From assembly GCF_900182815.1 (NCBI RefSeq), contig NZ_FXUA01000004.1, positions 248,001 to 312,000 on the forward strand: a stretch of 64,000 nucleotides of DNA, given 5' to 3'. Below are positions 56,283 to 64,000 of the stretch, piece by piece. Made by a program: the position numbers and the translations under genes. Position 1 is the stretch's first letter. Each line of letters opens with the position of its first letter. This DNA comes from Algoriphagus winogradskyi. GTDB taxonomy: Bacteria > Bacteroidota > Bacteroidia > Cytophagales > Cyclobacteriaceae. The notes below the pieces were generated by a model. It did no database searches, was not told where the DNA came from, and was given only the letters and a program-made list of their open reading frames with translations.

Positions 56283-56290
56283 TATATTTG
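56283..56290 (+). promoter_or_regulatory. TAnnTTTG box before the HEAT-like gene
   Basis: TATATTTG lies 21 bp before the ATG at 56311 and matches the Bacteroidota -7 element (the same word occurs before the tRNA-Glu genes). No convincing -33 TTG was found at the right spacing. Confidence 0.5.
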
Positions 56291-56310
56291 CACAAATAAA
56301 CCGAAAAATC

Positions 56311-56838
56311 ATGGACGAGGAAATCCAAAGCTTGATTAAGCGCATGAGCGATCCTAATGAAAAGGAGGCTTTTTACTTTGCAGATAAATTGGGAAAAAAA
56401 CTTGACGAAACCGGAAAGAACGCGGTCATTGAGCTGGTTAAAGGGGACAACTGGGAGGTTTCTTACTTAGCTTGTCGAGCACTTTCCCAATCTCCATACA
56501 ATGAAGAGTCTCTTGATGCGATTTTTGAGGCTATTACAGACAAAAAAAATAGAGCTCATCAAGGAGCCTTTGTTCAAATTTTGGAGGAATTCGATTTAAG
56601 CCTCCGTTTTGTGGATATTTTTAGAGTATTTCTCTTTGGCAATTTCAAAGCTCAATCATTGGCTAAGATGTATTTGGATGAAGTGGAATTCGATATGACT
56701 CCGCGAACACTTCGAAAGGCTGAAAAACATTGGAACCATTACCTGCACAATCCAGAAGACGAAGGAAGTCTTCAATTAAAAAAATTAGAAGTAGAACCCA
56801 TCTTGGAAGAAATTCGGGAATTATTTACAGAGGACTAA
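56311..56838 (+). CDS. HEAT-repeat-like protein, unknown function
   Basis: A 175-residue acidic, wholly helical cytoplasmic protein. Its 25-95 region reads as HEAT-like helix pairs (NWEVSYLACRALSQSPY; DAIFEAITDKKNRAHQG). No catalytic motif. It is divergent from the VLRF1-like gene and followed after 51 bp by another unknown gene on the same strand, so the pair is probably one operon. Confidence 0.7.
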   Translation: MDEEIQSLIKRMSDPNEKEAFYFADKLGKKLDETGKNAVIELVKGDNWEVSYLACRALSQSPYNEESLDAIFEAITDKKNRAHQGAFVQILEEFDLSLRFVDIFRVFLFGNFKAQSLAKMYLDEVEFDMTPRTLRKAEKHWNHYLHNPEDEGSLQLKKLEVEPILEEIRELFTED

Positions 56839-56889
56839 CAACATTTGCCTGATTATTGTGTTTTTATAATACAAAAAAGGAATGTTGTA

Positions 56890-57522
56890 ATGAGGAAAAA
56901 GGATGTTATTTGTCTGCACTCGGAATTTTTCAAGGAAAATGGATTTGAATTAAATCAATCACAATTGTTCTTTGAAAAGGTTTTTCCTCATGGAAAACAG
57001 ATAGTTTACGTTCATTTTGTAGAAGGTTCTAACGAAAGCTGGGTTGAATATCATTTGGGAATTCGTATAAATGAAGTGGAAGAATTGGTTAAAAAGTACC
57101 TTCCAACTCCTGATGACTATGCTGAACAATCCATTACCTTGGCGCGTACGGCCAACAATTTGGGGAATTTTTACCCACGTAAAATCAGGGTATCAAATGA
57201 AAAGCAACTTTCTGAATTAGTTTATTCAATAGAAAATTTTTTTCTAACAACAGGTTTCAGATGGCTAGATCAAATGATTGATCCTTATGTACTCGAGCAG
57301 GAATTTTTAAATCATAAGGAAGGTTCATTTGAAAATTACAATATGGTAGAGTCAGCCTTTAGATCTACTGCGTTAAGTAAACTCTACAATCCGGAAGATT
57401 ACCCTATTCTAAGACAGTCCTTTCTCGAGAAGATCAATTCTGAAGAAATGACGCCATTTACTATAGCAGCCTTCCTTCAATTCCTGAACTATTTGGATAA
57501 CTTTAATCCTGTTGCTGCCTAA
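56890..57522 (+). CDS. Uncharacterised protein next to the VLRF1-like gene
   Basis: A 210-residue acidic cytoplasmic protein without signal peptide, membrane helix or recognised domain. It has a mixed N-terminal half (about 1-95, FVEGSNESWVEYHLGIRIN) and a helical C-terminal half. Start chosen at ATG 56890; an upstream TTG at 56845 would add 15 residues. It converges on hrpB with a 2-bp gap. Function unknown. Confidence 0.6.
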   Translation: MRKKDVICLHSEFFKENGFELNQSQLFFEKVFPHGKQIVYVHFVEGSNESWVEYHLGIRINEVEELVKKYLPTPDDYAEQSITLARTANNLGNFYPRKIRVSNEKQLSELVYSIENFFLTTGFRWLDQMIDPYVLEQEFLNHKEGSFENYNMVESAFRSTALSKLYNPEDYPILRQSFLEKINSEEMTPFTIAAFLQFLNYLDNFNPVAA

Positions 57523-57524
57523 AG

Positions 57525-60020
57525 TCAATACTTCTTTTTCACACCTCTTACAGCTTCGGCTGCTATTGGGTCTTCAGGCCATTCATGCTTTGGATAGCGT
57601 CTTTTTAGTTCTTTCTTCACTTCATAATACCCATTTTGCCAAAAGCTTTTAAGATCCTGCGTGAGTTGAACTGGCTTATATCCTGGTGATAACATCTCAA
57701 TCAGCACCTTTACTTTGCCACTATTGACAGTTGGGGTTTCTAGCAAACCGAAAAGTTCTTGAAGTCTTACGGCTAGAAGCGGGATTTCATCCTTACGGTA
57801 TTGCAATTTTATTTTACTGCCAGATGGCACCTCAATGCTTGCTGGTGCAAGCTTATCGAGTTCTTTTTGCTGCTCAAAATCAAGAGAGTGTAAAAGTATT
57901 TGACTCAGGTTTAACTTTTTGAAATCCTCATTTTTCGTGATGTGCTGTAAATATGGAGCGATCCAAACTTCTGGTTTTTCACATAGTTCGGCTACTGACC
58001 AGCTAGGCCAAGATTGCTCAGGATACCATCTTTTTAAGTTTTGCACTCGCAAAATCAATTGCTCTACATCTTCATTGAAATCAAGCAAATACTCTCCATC
58101 CTCGCGGATCGCCTCTAGAATTGCTTCGGTCACGTCTCCATCGGAATATTTTGCCAATGGTCTAGTACCAAGGATAATCGATCCAATGCGAATCTCAGCA
58201 TGTGCTTGCAATCCACCTTTTTTTCTATCCCATTTCAGCACTTCTTTGGTTTTCAACATAGGGGCCAAGTCCTTTGGATTAATTGGAGCAGCCATCCAGA
58301 TTTTCCCCATTCCTTCCCGAGCGTCTACGTGAGCCACAGCAAGCCAAGACTCATGAGCCAGATCATCCTTATGTCCAATTTGGGCTATTTTTCCATTGGC
58401 CAGCTGAAACTGGGCATTATTTCCCGGACGAGCTGCAGCGATTCGCTCAGGATAAGCATAGGCTAGGAGTAGACCTGTTTGCCATGGATCAACAGGACTA
58501 TTGTCGGGCTGAATATTGAACATGCGACGGTAAGAACCCGCCATCTTTTCAATCTTTTTAATGCGAGGGATAGCTACATCATGTTTCCTATATCGGCGAA
58601 GTGCTTCAATTCTTAGATTCAAATCCACCCCAGCATCAGGCCCCAGCGGATCGCGCTCATCCAGAATAGCTGCTATATCTGTAGCCAAACCTAACTGATC
58701 AATCTCTTCTGCATTGATTAGCATGTGCGCAATTCGCGGGTGTGTTGGTAACTTATGAATTTCATTACCGTGTGGTGTTAGCTCACCATCTACAATAGCT
58801 TCTATGGAATCCAATGTTTTTTCTGCCAAAGCCAAAGTTCCAGCTGGAGGAGGTGTAAGCCAAGTCATGGAGCGAATATCCTGTTTGCCCCAAGCTTTCA
58901 TATCCAGCACCAAACCAGTCAAGTCAGCTTCCATCAATTCTGGAGTTCTATACTCATTCAGTTGATTTTGAATGGATTTAGTCCATAATCTATAGGAATG
59001 ACCAGCAGTCAATCGTCCTGCTCGGCCGGACCTTTGATCAGCAGAATCCTTGCTGATTCTATGCAAAACCAGTCTTGATAAACCAGACCTTGGATCAAAT
59101 CTAGATGATTTGGCAAACCCTGAATCTACCACCACTTTCACTCCTTCAATAGTCAATGAAGTCTCAGCAATGTCAGTAGAAAGTACAATTTTCCTTTTTC
59201 CCGAAGGGTGAGGCATGATCGCTCTGTTCTGATCTCCTGGCGAAAGCTGACCATAAAGAGGCAATATGAGATCATCTGGAAGCGCTTTTCGTAGAATTTC
59301 CTGAGCCTTTCGGATTTCCCCTTGACCAGGTAAAAACACTAAGAAATCACCCTCATGAACTTTGGTCAAAGGAATAATCTGTCTCGCAGCATCCTCTCCG
59401 ATAGCATATTCATCCAACTCATTCATGTAATTCACTTCCACAGGATACTGCCGACCTTTACTCTCGATTACTGTAGACTTAAGCATGCCCGAGAGGACTT
59501 TCGCATCGATTGTCGCAGACATTAACAAAATCCGAAGATCAGGTCTCAAGACTTGCTGCACTTCCCGGCAAAGTGCCAGCGCGACTTCAGAGTGAAGATT
59601 GCGCTCATGAAACTCATCAAAGATCACCAATCCCACATCCTCCAACGCGTTATCTGAATGCAACATGCGCGTCAAAATACCTTCAGTAATAACTTCCAAT
59701 CTTGTATTAGCAGAAATAGCCGATTCAAATCTGATTCTATAACCTATCAGATCACCCAATTGGGTATCCGTCATAGAAGCCATTCGCTGGGCAATCGTCT
59801 TTGTGGCCAGTCTTCTTGGCTCCAGCATTATGATCTTCTTACCAGCTAGCCAAGGCTCATCCAGTAAAGTCAGCGGAAGCAGCGTGCTCTTTCCAGCCCC
59901 AGGAGGCGCTTGGATAATCAAAGAATTAGCGGAAGAAAGCTGGGATTTAACTTGAGGAATAATCTCCGAAACAGGGAGATCAAAAGAAAGGGAATCAAAA
60001 TTTTCGAGCATGGGATGCAA
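57525..60020 (-). CDS. hrpB: ATP-dependent helicase HrpB
   Basis: An 831-residue DEAH-type helicase. Walker A GAGKST (41-46), the DEFH variant of the DEAH box (135-138), later SATIDAKVL and the QRSGRAGRL motif VI are visible, followed by HrpB-specific C-terminal domains (PERIAAARPGNNAQFQLANG). RNA helicase of unclear role in this phylum. It is monocistronic. Confidence 0.94.
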   Translation of the reverse strand: MHPMLENFDSLSFDLPVSEIIPQVKSQLSSANSLIIQAPPGAGKSTLLPLTLLDEPWLAGKKIIMLEPRRLATKTIAQRMASMTDTQLGDLIGYRIRFESAISANTRLEVITEGILTRMLHSDNALEDVGLVIFDEFHERNLHSEVALALCREVQQVLRPDLRILLMSATIDAKVLSGMLKSTVIESKGRQYPVEVNYMNELDEYAIGEDAARQIIPLTKVHEGDFLVFLPGQGEIRKAQEILRKALPDDLILPLYGQLSPGDQNRAIMPHPSGKRKIVLSTDIAETSLTIEGVKVVVDSGFAKSSRFDPRSGLSRLVLHRISKDSADQRSGRAGRLTAGHSYRLWTKSIQNQLNEYRTPELMEADLTGLVLDMKAWGKQDIRSMTWLTPPPAGTLALAEKTLDSIEAIVDGELTPHGNEIHKLPTHPRIAHMLINAEEIDQLGLATDIAAILDERDPLGPDAGVDLNLRIEALRRYRKHDVAIPRIKKIEKMAGSYRRMFNIQPDNSPVDPWQTGLLLAYAYPERIAAARPGNNAQFQLANGKIAQIGHKDDLAHESWLAVAHVDAREGMGKIWMAAPINPKDLAPMLKTKEVLKWDRKKGGLQAHAEIRIGSIILGTRPLAKYSDGDVTEAILEAIREDGEYLLDFNEDVEQLILRVQNLKRWYPEQSWPSWSVAELCEKPEVWIAPYLQHITKNEDFKKLNLSQILLHSLDFEQQKELDKLAPASIEVPSGSKIKLQYRKDEIPLLAVRLQELFGLLETPTVNSGKVKVLIEMLSPGYKPVQLTQDLKSFWQNGYYEVKKELKRRYPKHEWPEDPIAAEAVRGVKKKY

Positions 60021-60186
60021 AAATAAGGGATTCTCAGTAGAAAGGGAATTGGAAAAATGGGCTAGCAGTTGCGATGTTACTAATCCTTCTATTCAATTCT
60101 CAGTTATTTCAAGTAACTTATTCACCATTAGTAGATTCCATTGTCGCTGGAATAAGCACTATGTTCTTTTACTTAAACGATAAATC

Positions 60187-61809
60187 ATGAAGAGCCACTT
60201 ACTATTTTTAGTACTAGTCGTTTGTGCTAGCTGTGATGCAGATCCGAATAAGGTCACAGAGGTGACTGAGGTAGACGAATCTACCATTAGTGATCATATA
60301 GCACGTCTAGCTTCCGATGAGTTTTTGGGAAGAAAACCATTTACAGAAGGAGAAGTCAAAACAGTGAATTATCTGAAAGATGAATTCGAGAAATTAGGTC
60401 TTGTGCCAGGTAATGGAGATAGTTTTTTCCAGGATGTGCCTATGGTCGAAATCACAGGTACTCCTTCAGAAAAGATGATGATTTCTGGTAATAAAGGGAG
60501 CGTTGAATTAACTGTTTTAAAGGATTTCGTAGCTACGACGAACAGAATAGAGTCCAAGGTCAGTCTTGATAACTCAGAGCTTGTTTTTGCAGGATATGGG
60601 ATAGTGGCTCCGGAATACGGTTGGAATGACTATGAAGGGATTGATTGGAAAGGCAAAACAGCTGTTGTGCTGATAAATGATCCCGGCTTTCAGTCAGGAG
60701 ATTCTACTTTATTCAAAGGCAATGAAATGACTTACTATGGCCGATGGACTTATAAGTATGAGGAGGCGGCAAGACAAGGTGCAGCTGGATTAATTATTAT
60801 TCACGATACCGAACCTGCTTCTTACGGTTGGAATGTTATTGAATCAGGTTGGACAGGAGCCCGATTAATTATAGAAAGCGCTTTACCACAGCTAAATGTC
60901 GAGTCATGGATCAGTGGGGAAAGTGCTGCGAAAATGTTTGAAGCTTCGTCAATGAAAGGTCAGGACTATAAAACCCTTTCCCGGGATCAAAACTTTAAAC
61001 CAATTCCATTGGATTTGAAGGTATCGGTTTCTATTCAGAATGAGATCAAAAGGGATGTTTCCAAAAATGTGCTGGCTATGATTCCCGGTACTCATAGAAA
61101 AGATGAGGTGATTATTTACTCTGCACATTGGGATCATTTTGGAGTTGGTAAAGCAATAGAAGGTGACTCCATCTACAATGGCGCTGTAGATAACGCTTCA
61201 GGAACTGCTGGCTTATTAGCTATTGCAGAGGCATTTAAGAAAACTATTGCAACCCAACGCTCTGTAGTATTTATCGCCTTGACAGGTGAGGAGCAAGGCT
61301 TATTGGGATCAGCTTATTATGCAGAAAACCCAATTTTTGATCCAAAGAAGACAGTAGCAAATATCAACATTGATGCACTTGATAGTCCTGGAAAGATGAA
61401 GGACCTTACGATAACTGGCTATGGTCAATCAGAAATGGATGAATATGCTAAGGAAGTTGCTCTGGCACAAGGAAGGTATATCATCCCAGACCCTGAAGCC
61501 GAAAAAGGTTATTTCTTCAGATCTGACCACTTCAACTTTGCCAAAATCGGAATTCCAGCTTTATACGCTAGCGGCTCTTATGAGGGATTTGATTACACAA
61601 TAGCCGAGATAAAAGAGCATAATGATAACTATCGAATCAATAAATATCATCAACCCTCTGACGCATACGATCCATCAACTACCAATCTTAACGGAGTACA
61701 ATTGGATTTACAGCTATTTTTTGAGGTAGGAATGAAAATCGCGAATGAGGATTACTTCCCGAAATGGTATGATGGCAGTGAGTTTAAGGCAGCCAGAGAT
61801 GAATTTTAG
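60187..61809 (+). CDS. M28 family zinc aminopeptidase, lipoprotein
   Basis: A 540-residue exported peptidase with a lipobox Cys16. A PA-type insertion (about 130-260) precedes the M28 catalytic domain, where zinc ligands and catalytic Glu appear in order: SAHWDHF, VDNASGTAG, TGEEQGLLGS, INIDALDSPG, and the late His in YHQPSD. It should trim peptides outside the inner membrane. The terminator at 61811-61838 follows. Confidence 0.9.
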   Translation: MKSHLLFLVLVVCASCDADPNKVTEVTEVDESTISDHIARLASDEFLGRKPFTEGEVKTVNYLKDEFEKLGLVPGNGDSFFQDVPMVEITGTPSEKMMISGNKGSVELTVLKDFVATTNRIESKVSLDNSELVFAGYGIVAPEYGWNDYEGIDWKGKTAVVLINDPGFQSGDSTLFKGNEMTYYGRWTYKYEEAARQGAAGLIIIHDTEPASYGWNVIESGWTGARLIIESALPQLNVESWISGESAAKMFEASSMKGQDYKTLSRDQNFKPIPLDLKVSVSIQNEIKRDVSKNVLAMIPGTHRKDEVIIYSAHWDHFGVGKAIEGDSIYNGAVDNASGTAGLLAIAEAFKKTIATQRSVVFIALTGEEQGLLGSAYYAENPIFDPKKTVANINIDALDSPGKMKDLTITGYGQSEMDEYAKEVALAQGRYIIPDPEAEKGYFFRSDHFNFAKIGIPALYASGSYEGFDYTIAEIKEHNDNYRINKYHQPSDAYDPSTTNLNGVQLDLQLFFEVGMKIANEDYFPKWYDGSEFKAARDEF

Positions 61810-61810
61810 T

Positions 61811-61838
61811 GTAAGGGTGAAAAATCGCTCACCCTTAC
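61811..61838. terminator. Bidirectional terminator between M28 and CrtA-like genes
   Basis: A perfect 10-bp stem GTAAGGGTGA / TCACCCTTAC with an 8-nt loop, between convergent genes; the flanking T-run on the plus strand is weak (TTATTAT). Confidence 0.75.
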
Positions 61839-61849
61839 TTATTATAAGC

Positions 61850-62566
61850 TTATAATTTACCGTTCAATTGATCATGTAGTTTACCCCAAGTCCCTTCAGT
61901 TTTGTAGGGGATAAAATTTGCAAAGAGTTCTTCTGCGTACCAGCCTAGCTCTCGTGTTTTTTTGATTACTTCGAGGTGAAGTGGATTTCCATAGGCATAG
62001 TTGTGCATAGCTTCATATGATTCCCAAATGCTAAAAGTTGCCTGCATAAACCATGGATATTCGCCTATTCCAATTGAATAAATTGAGCCATTGACCTCAT
62101 CGACTTTTTTTCCCAAAGAGGGTACTTTACTCCAGAATTTTGGGAGAAACTTTAATTTTATTCTAGCCCTGGTGATTACTGCAATAGGTCCAGTAGGGGT
62201 TAAGTTCTGAGTTTGATAAGGGTTTGATCCTGACCAAAGGCCATGTGCTCTGGTGGCCTTCAAGAAGATAGTAAACAGCTCGGTTGTTCTATTTTTAAAT
62301 TCTGAAAACATCGTTGATCTCTGAAAAAAATCATTCGCATGCTCTTCTGAATCCCAGACACAGTGAAGCGCATAGATATTGACATTCAGCATTTTAGAAA
62401 AACCATTTTTCCCCCCACTTCCCATTAGTTTGAAAAATTTGAGTCCGGATACCTTTTCGAATTTTTTTGGAGCTTTCGGCATCTGAGCAAAAATCCAGAA
62501 GGCATTAGATCCTTGAAATCTTAACAAAGTAACTGTACTGACTTGGGAGATTGCTTGATCGCTCAT
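61850..62566 (-). CDS. CrtA (spheroidene monooxygenase)-like protein
   Basis: A 238-residue soluble protein matching the CrtA pattern throughout: TLLRFQGSNAFWIFAQM at the start, LKFFKLMGSGGKNGF, RAHGLWSGSNPY, GPIAVITRARIK, and GIGEYPWFMQATFSIWES. Known CrtA oxygenases use heme and oxygen to add keto groups to carotenoids in purple bacteria. Carotenoid genes are not in this window and no photosynthesis genes are seen, so the substrate here may be another carotenoid or unrelated. It is monocistronic. Confidence 0.78.
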   Translation of the reverse strand: MSDQAISQVSTVTLLRFQGSNAFWIFAQMPKAPKKFEKVSGLKFFKLMGSGGKNGFSKMLNVNIYALHCVWDSEEHANDFFQRSTMFSEFKNRTTELFTIFLKATRAHGLWSGSNPYQTQNLTPTGPIAVITRARIKLKFLPKFWSKVPSLGKKVDEVNGSIYSIGIGEYPWFMQATFSIWESYEAMHNYAYGNPLHLEVIKKTRELGWYAEELFANFIPYKTEGTWGKLHDQLNGKL

Positions 62567-63034
62567 AAGTTGGATTGCCTAAATCAATTCTGTAGAGCAG
62601 AAAAACTTTTTTCTACCCACTGATTTACATAAAAAGACATGCCAGCAATGGAATCTTATATTTACGTCTTATGTATATCCGCTTTTTCTATCAGTAAAGA
62701 GGGAAAAGCAACCTAGAATTTGTTCAAAATTATATTTGAGTTCACTTCGGTCATCGGTCTTCCGACCAGATAAGCAAAGAATCTAAGGCACCTGGCATCA
62801 TTGCGGATAATCACATTATGTTTTTAGCAAATATTGAGTTTAACTAGGGAATACAGCTTCCATAAAAATCTTCTGAATGTAAATCAAAGTATTAATTCCC
62901 CGTAAGCGCATATTGTTTAAAAAAGAGCCCATTAATTGAAGCGTATTTGCTTCTGAAAGTGATCTTATTGTAAGACTATCAATAGTTACTTTGCAAAACC
63001 TCAGCGAGTTACCACGGTAAATATTTTCATAAAA
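62567..63034. other. Gap upstream of the CrtA-like gene
   Basis: No gene seen. It holds the leader of the CrtA-like gene, copy 2 of the inverted-repeat element (62672-62813) and an unassigned stretch from 62814 to the terminator. Confidence 0.5.
62672..62813 (+). repeat. Intergenic element with terminal inverted repeats, copy 2
   Basis: A 142-bp element in the same orientation as copy 1. It ends in CGGATAATCA (62804-62813), identical to the copy 1 right end, and starts with TGTATATCCG (8 of 10 to the left end). The hairpin GGTC TTCC GACC has a T-A pair where copy 1 has T-G. No coding potential shared by both copies is evident. Confidence 0.7.
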
Positions 63035-63060
63035 AAACCACGAGATAAATCCCGTGGTTT
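63035..63060 (-). terminator. Intrinsic terminator of the DUF2911 gene
   Basis: Stem AAACCACG / CGTGGTTT (63035-63042 with 63053-63060); the upstream A-run (63031-63037) gives the minus-strand U-tract. Confidence 0.85.
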
Positions 63061-63083
63061 CAAATTCGTTAAGATTGAGAATC

Positions 63084-63590
63084 TTATGATCCTAGCTTCG
63101 CAGAAGCTTTTCCGTATTCCCATCTGATTTCAAAGCTCGCTGGCTTTACTTCGTACACCAAACGCTCTTCCAGAGTAGAAGTTTGTCCAGAAGGAACAGA
63201 AACTCTTAAGACATCTTCAGCGGAATCATAATCAAATGCTCCCCATTGCTTAGCAACTTTGTTGAAGATAAAAGTAGAAGAAGCTTCACCTGGAATCACG
63301 AAGAAACTATAAGTTCCGGCAGGTAGTTTTTTACCTTCTACCATGATGTCTTTTGTAGTAGTGAAAGTAGTAGCTTCATTCGCACCTGCTCTCCATACTT
63401 CTCCTAGAGGGACCAAGTCTCCCCAGATCATTCGGCCTTTTACTGCAGGAGAAGAGTAATTGATTGTGATTTTAGCATCACCTACAGTACCTTCTGCGGT
63501 TTTGGCTGGACTAGCTTTCTCTTGTGCAAATGCCGCAAGACCGATAAAGGCCATCAGGGCTGTTGCAAGTAAAGTCTTTTTTAAATTCAT
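63084..63590 (-). CDS. DUF2911 exported protein
   Basis: A 168-residue protein with a signal peptide (about 1-22, ending AFAQ). The mature part has the DUF2911 pattern: INYSSPAVKGRMIWGDLVP, GEVWRAGANEATTF, and KLPAGTYSFFVIPGE. Probably a periplasmic beta-sandwich of unknown role. I chose ATG 63590 (63596 equally good); a longer start at 63635 adds an unsuitable basic N-terminus. Confidence 0.85.
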   Translation of the reverse strand: MNLKKTLLATALMAFIGLAAFAQEKASPAKTAEGTVGDAKITINYSSPAVKGRMIWGDLVPLGEVWRAGANEATTFTTTKDIMVEGKKLPAGTYSFFVIPGEASSTFIFNKVAKQWGAFDYDSAEDVLRVSVPSGQTSTLEERLVYEVKPASFEIRWEYGKASAKLGS

Positions 63591-63657
63591 TGTCATTGGT
63601 TTTAGATTTGCCTTCAAAATACGACTTTTTATCAAAATAGAACGTCTCTTATTCTAT

Positions 63658-63750
63658 GAATATCGACAGATGTCGGATGTACGATGTTTTAAAGATGTTA
63701 TGAATAACTCTAGCGCTACATCGGACATCCAACACCCGACATCCTACATT
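63658..63750. repeat. Decayed GATGTCGG-type repeat
   Basis: The spacer holds a short unit on both strands: GATGTCGGATGTACGATG at the left and, on the other strand, ATGTAGGATGTCGGGTG near the right. Such eroded units are common between genes in this phylum; no function seen. Confidence 0.35.
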
Positions 63751-63754
63751 CTTT

Positions 63755-64000
63755 TTAAATCTTCACCCAAGCTTCCTTGGTATTACTTTCCACAATAGCT
63801 TCACCAATAATCAACTCTCTCAAGCCGTCAGCAAAAGTTGGGAAAGTAGGGGCTTCTGGCTGTTTGCCATCTCTGATAGCTGCATAAACTTCTTTGAAAA
63901 GTTGCTTTGAAGTATCAGGGAAGCCTTCTTGGTGACCTCCTGGGAAGGATACCAATGAACGAGCTCCTTCATCCACCAAAGCTGGATCTTTCATTAAAAT
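63755..64000 (-). CDS. Gfo/Idh/MocA-family oxidoreductase, C-terminal fragment (window edge)
   Basis: The frame enters from the window end and stops at 63755; 81 residues are visible. The tail, SFPGGHQEGFPDTSKQLFKE and LRELIIGEAIVESNTKEAWVKI, is the typical C-terminus of Gfo/Idh/MocA sugar dehydrogenases. The NAD domain lies outside the window. The Met at 63994 is internal; the frame continues through it (ILMKDP). Confidence 0.8.
   Translation of the reverse strand: MLMKDPALVDEGARSLVSFPGGHQEGFPDTSKQLFKEVYAAIRDGKQPEAPTFPTFADGLRELIIGEAIVESNTKEAWVKI

Overview
The window looks like a chromosomal segment of a marine or soil Bacteroidota, most likely Cytophagales/Cyclobacteriaceae (Algoriphagus/Echinicola-like). 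The evidence is a GldC gliding gene, TonB receptors with an N-terminal carboxypeptidase-D-like domain, TAnnTTTG promoter boxes, few clear Shine-Dalgarno sites, moderate AT-richness, a Bacteroidota-style arginine operon using an acylated-ornithine carbamoyltransferase, and an S-box in front of metY-metX. It is mostly ordinary core genome with several accessory islands. The genus is inference; no marker gene settles it.

Layout. 1-1293: truncated BCCT transporter. 1372-6994: DoxX-like gene, then a TetR / ABC exporter / HlyD / TolC operon whose ABC ATPase domain is degenerate. 7069-8061: DUF1330 and a 1-Cys peroxiredoxin. 8242-11657: arsenosugar-type cluster (CMD-like protein, ArsS radical SAM enzyme, two glycosyltransferases, DUF6134). 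11677-13755: double VOC protein and GAPDH. 13946-14136: two identical tRNA-Glu genes. 14321-21208: giant lipoprotein cytochrome with HEAT repeats, and a TonB receptor. 21531-27704: a minus-strand housekeeping run (gldC, scoB-scoA, ribF, truB, uppP, DUF3098, ftsX, pdeM). 28273-30916: metY-metX under a SAM-I riboswitch. 31012-33197: SulP transporter coupled to beta-carbonic anhydrase. 33308-41713: complete arginine operon. 42120-44331: PLP enzyme, tiny zinc-ribbon protein, DsbA/FrnE-like protein. 44552-48349: TonB receptor plus DUF4374 lipoprotein, resembling a xenosiderophore (Xus-like) pair. 48463-55304: SMP-30, beta-propeller, MpaB-like, DUF2752, TM2, esterase, GNAT and GH29 fucosidase genes. 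55552-57522: a Vms1/VLRF1-like release factor next to two uncharacterised genes. 57525-61809: HrpB helicase and M28 peptidase. 61850-64000: CrtA-like monooxygenase, DUF2911, and a truncated Gfo/Idh/MocA gene.

Pathway links. The arginine genes run acylglutamate synthase, argG, argC, argD, argF', argB, deacylase, argH, and cover the whole route from glutamate when carbamoyl phosphate is supplied. Val97 at the specificity position of ArgF' points to succinylated rather than acetylated intermediates. metX and metY make homocysteine from homoserine and sulfide and are probably switched by SAM. SulP plus carbonic anhydrase probably handle bicarbonate.

Most interesting items: the bacterial Vms1-like release factor at 55552-56262; a pair of ~141-bp intergenic elements with terminal inverted repeats (52278-52418 and 62672-62813); the exporter with an eroded ABC ATPase; the arsenosugar-type cluster with DUF6134 and no local ArsM; and three candidate operator palindromes, before the exporter regulator, the arginine operon and the Xus-like pair.
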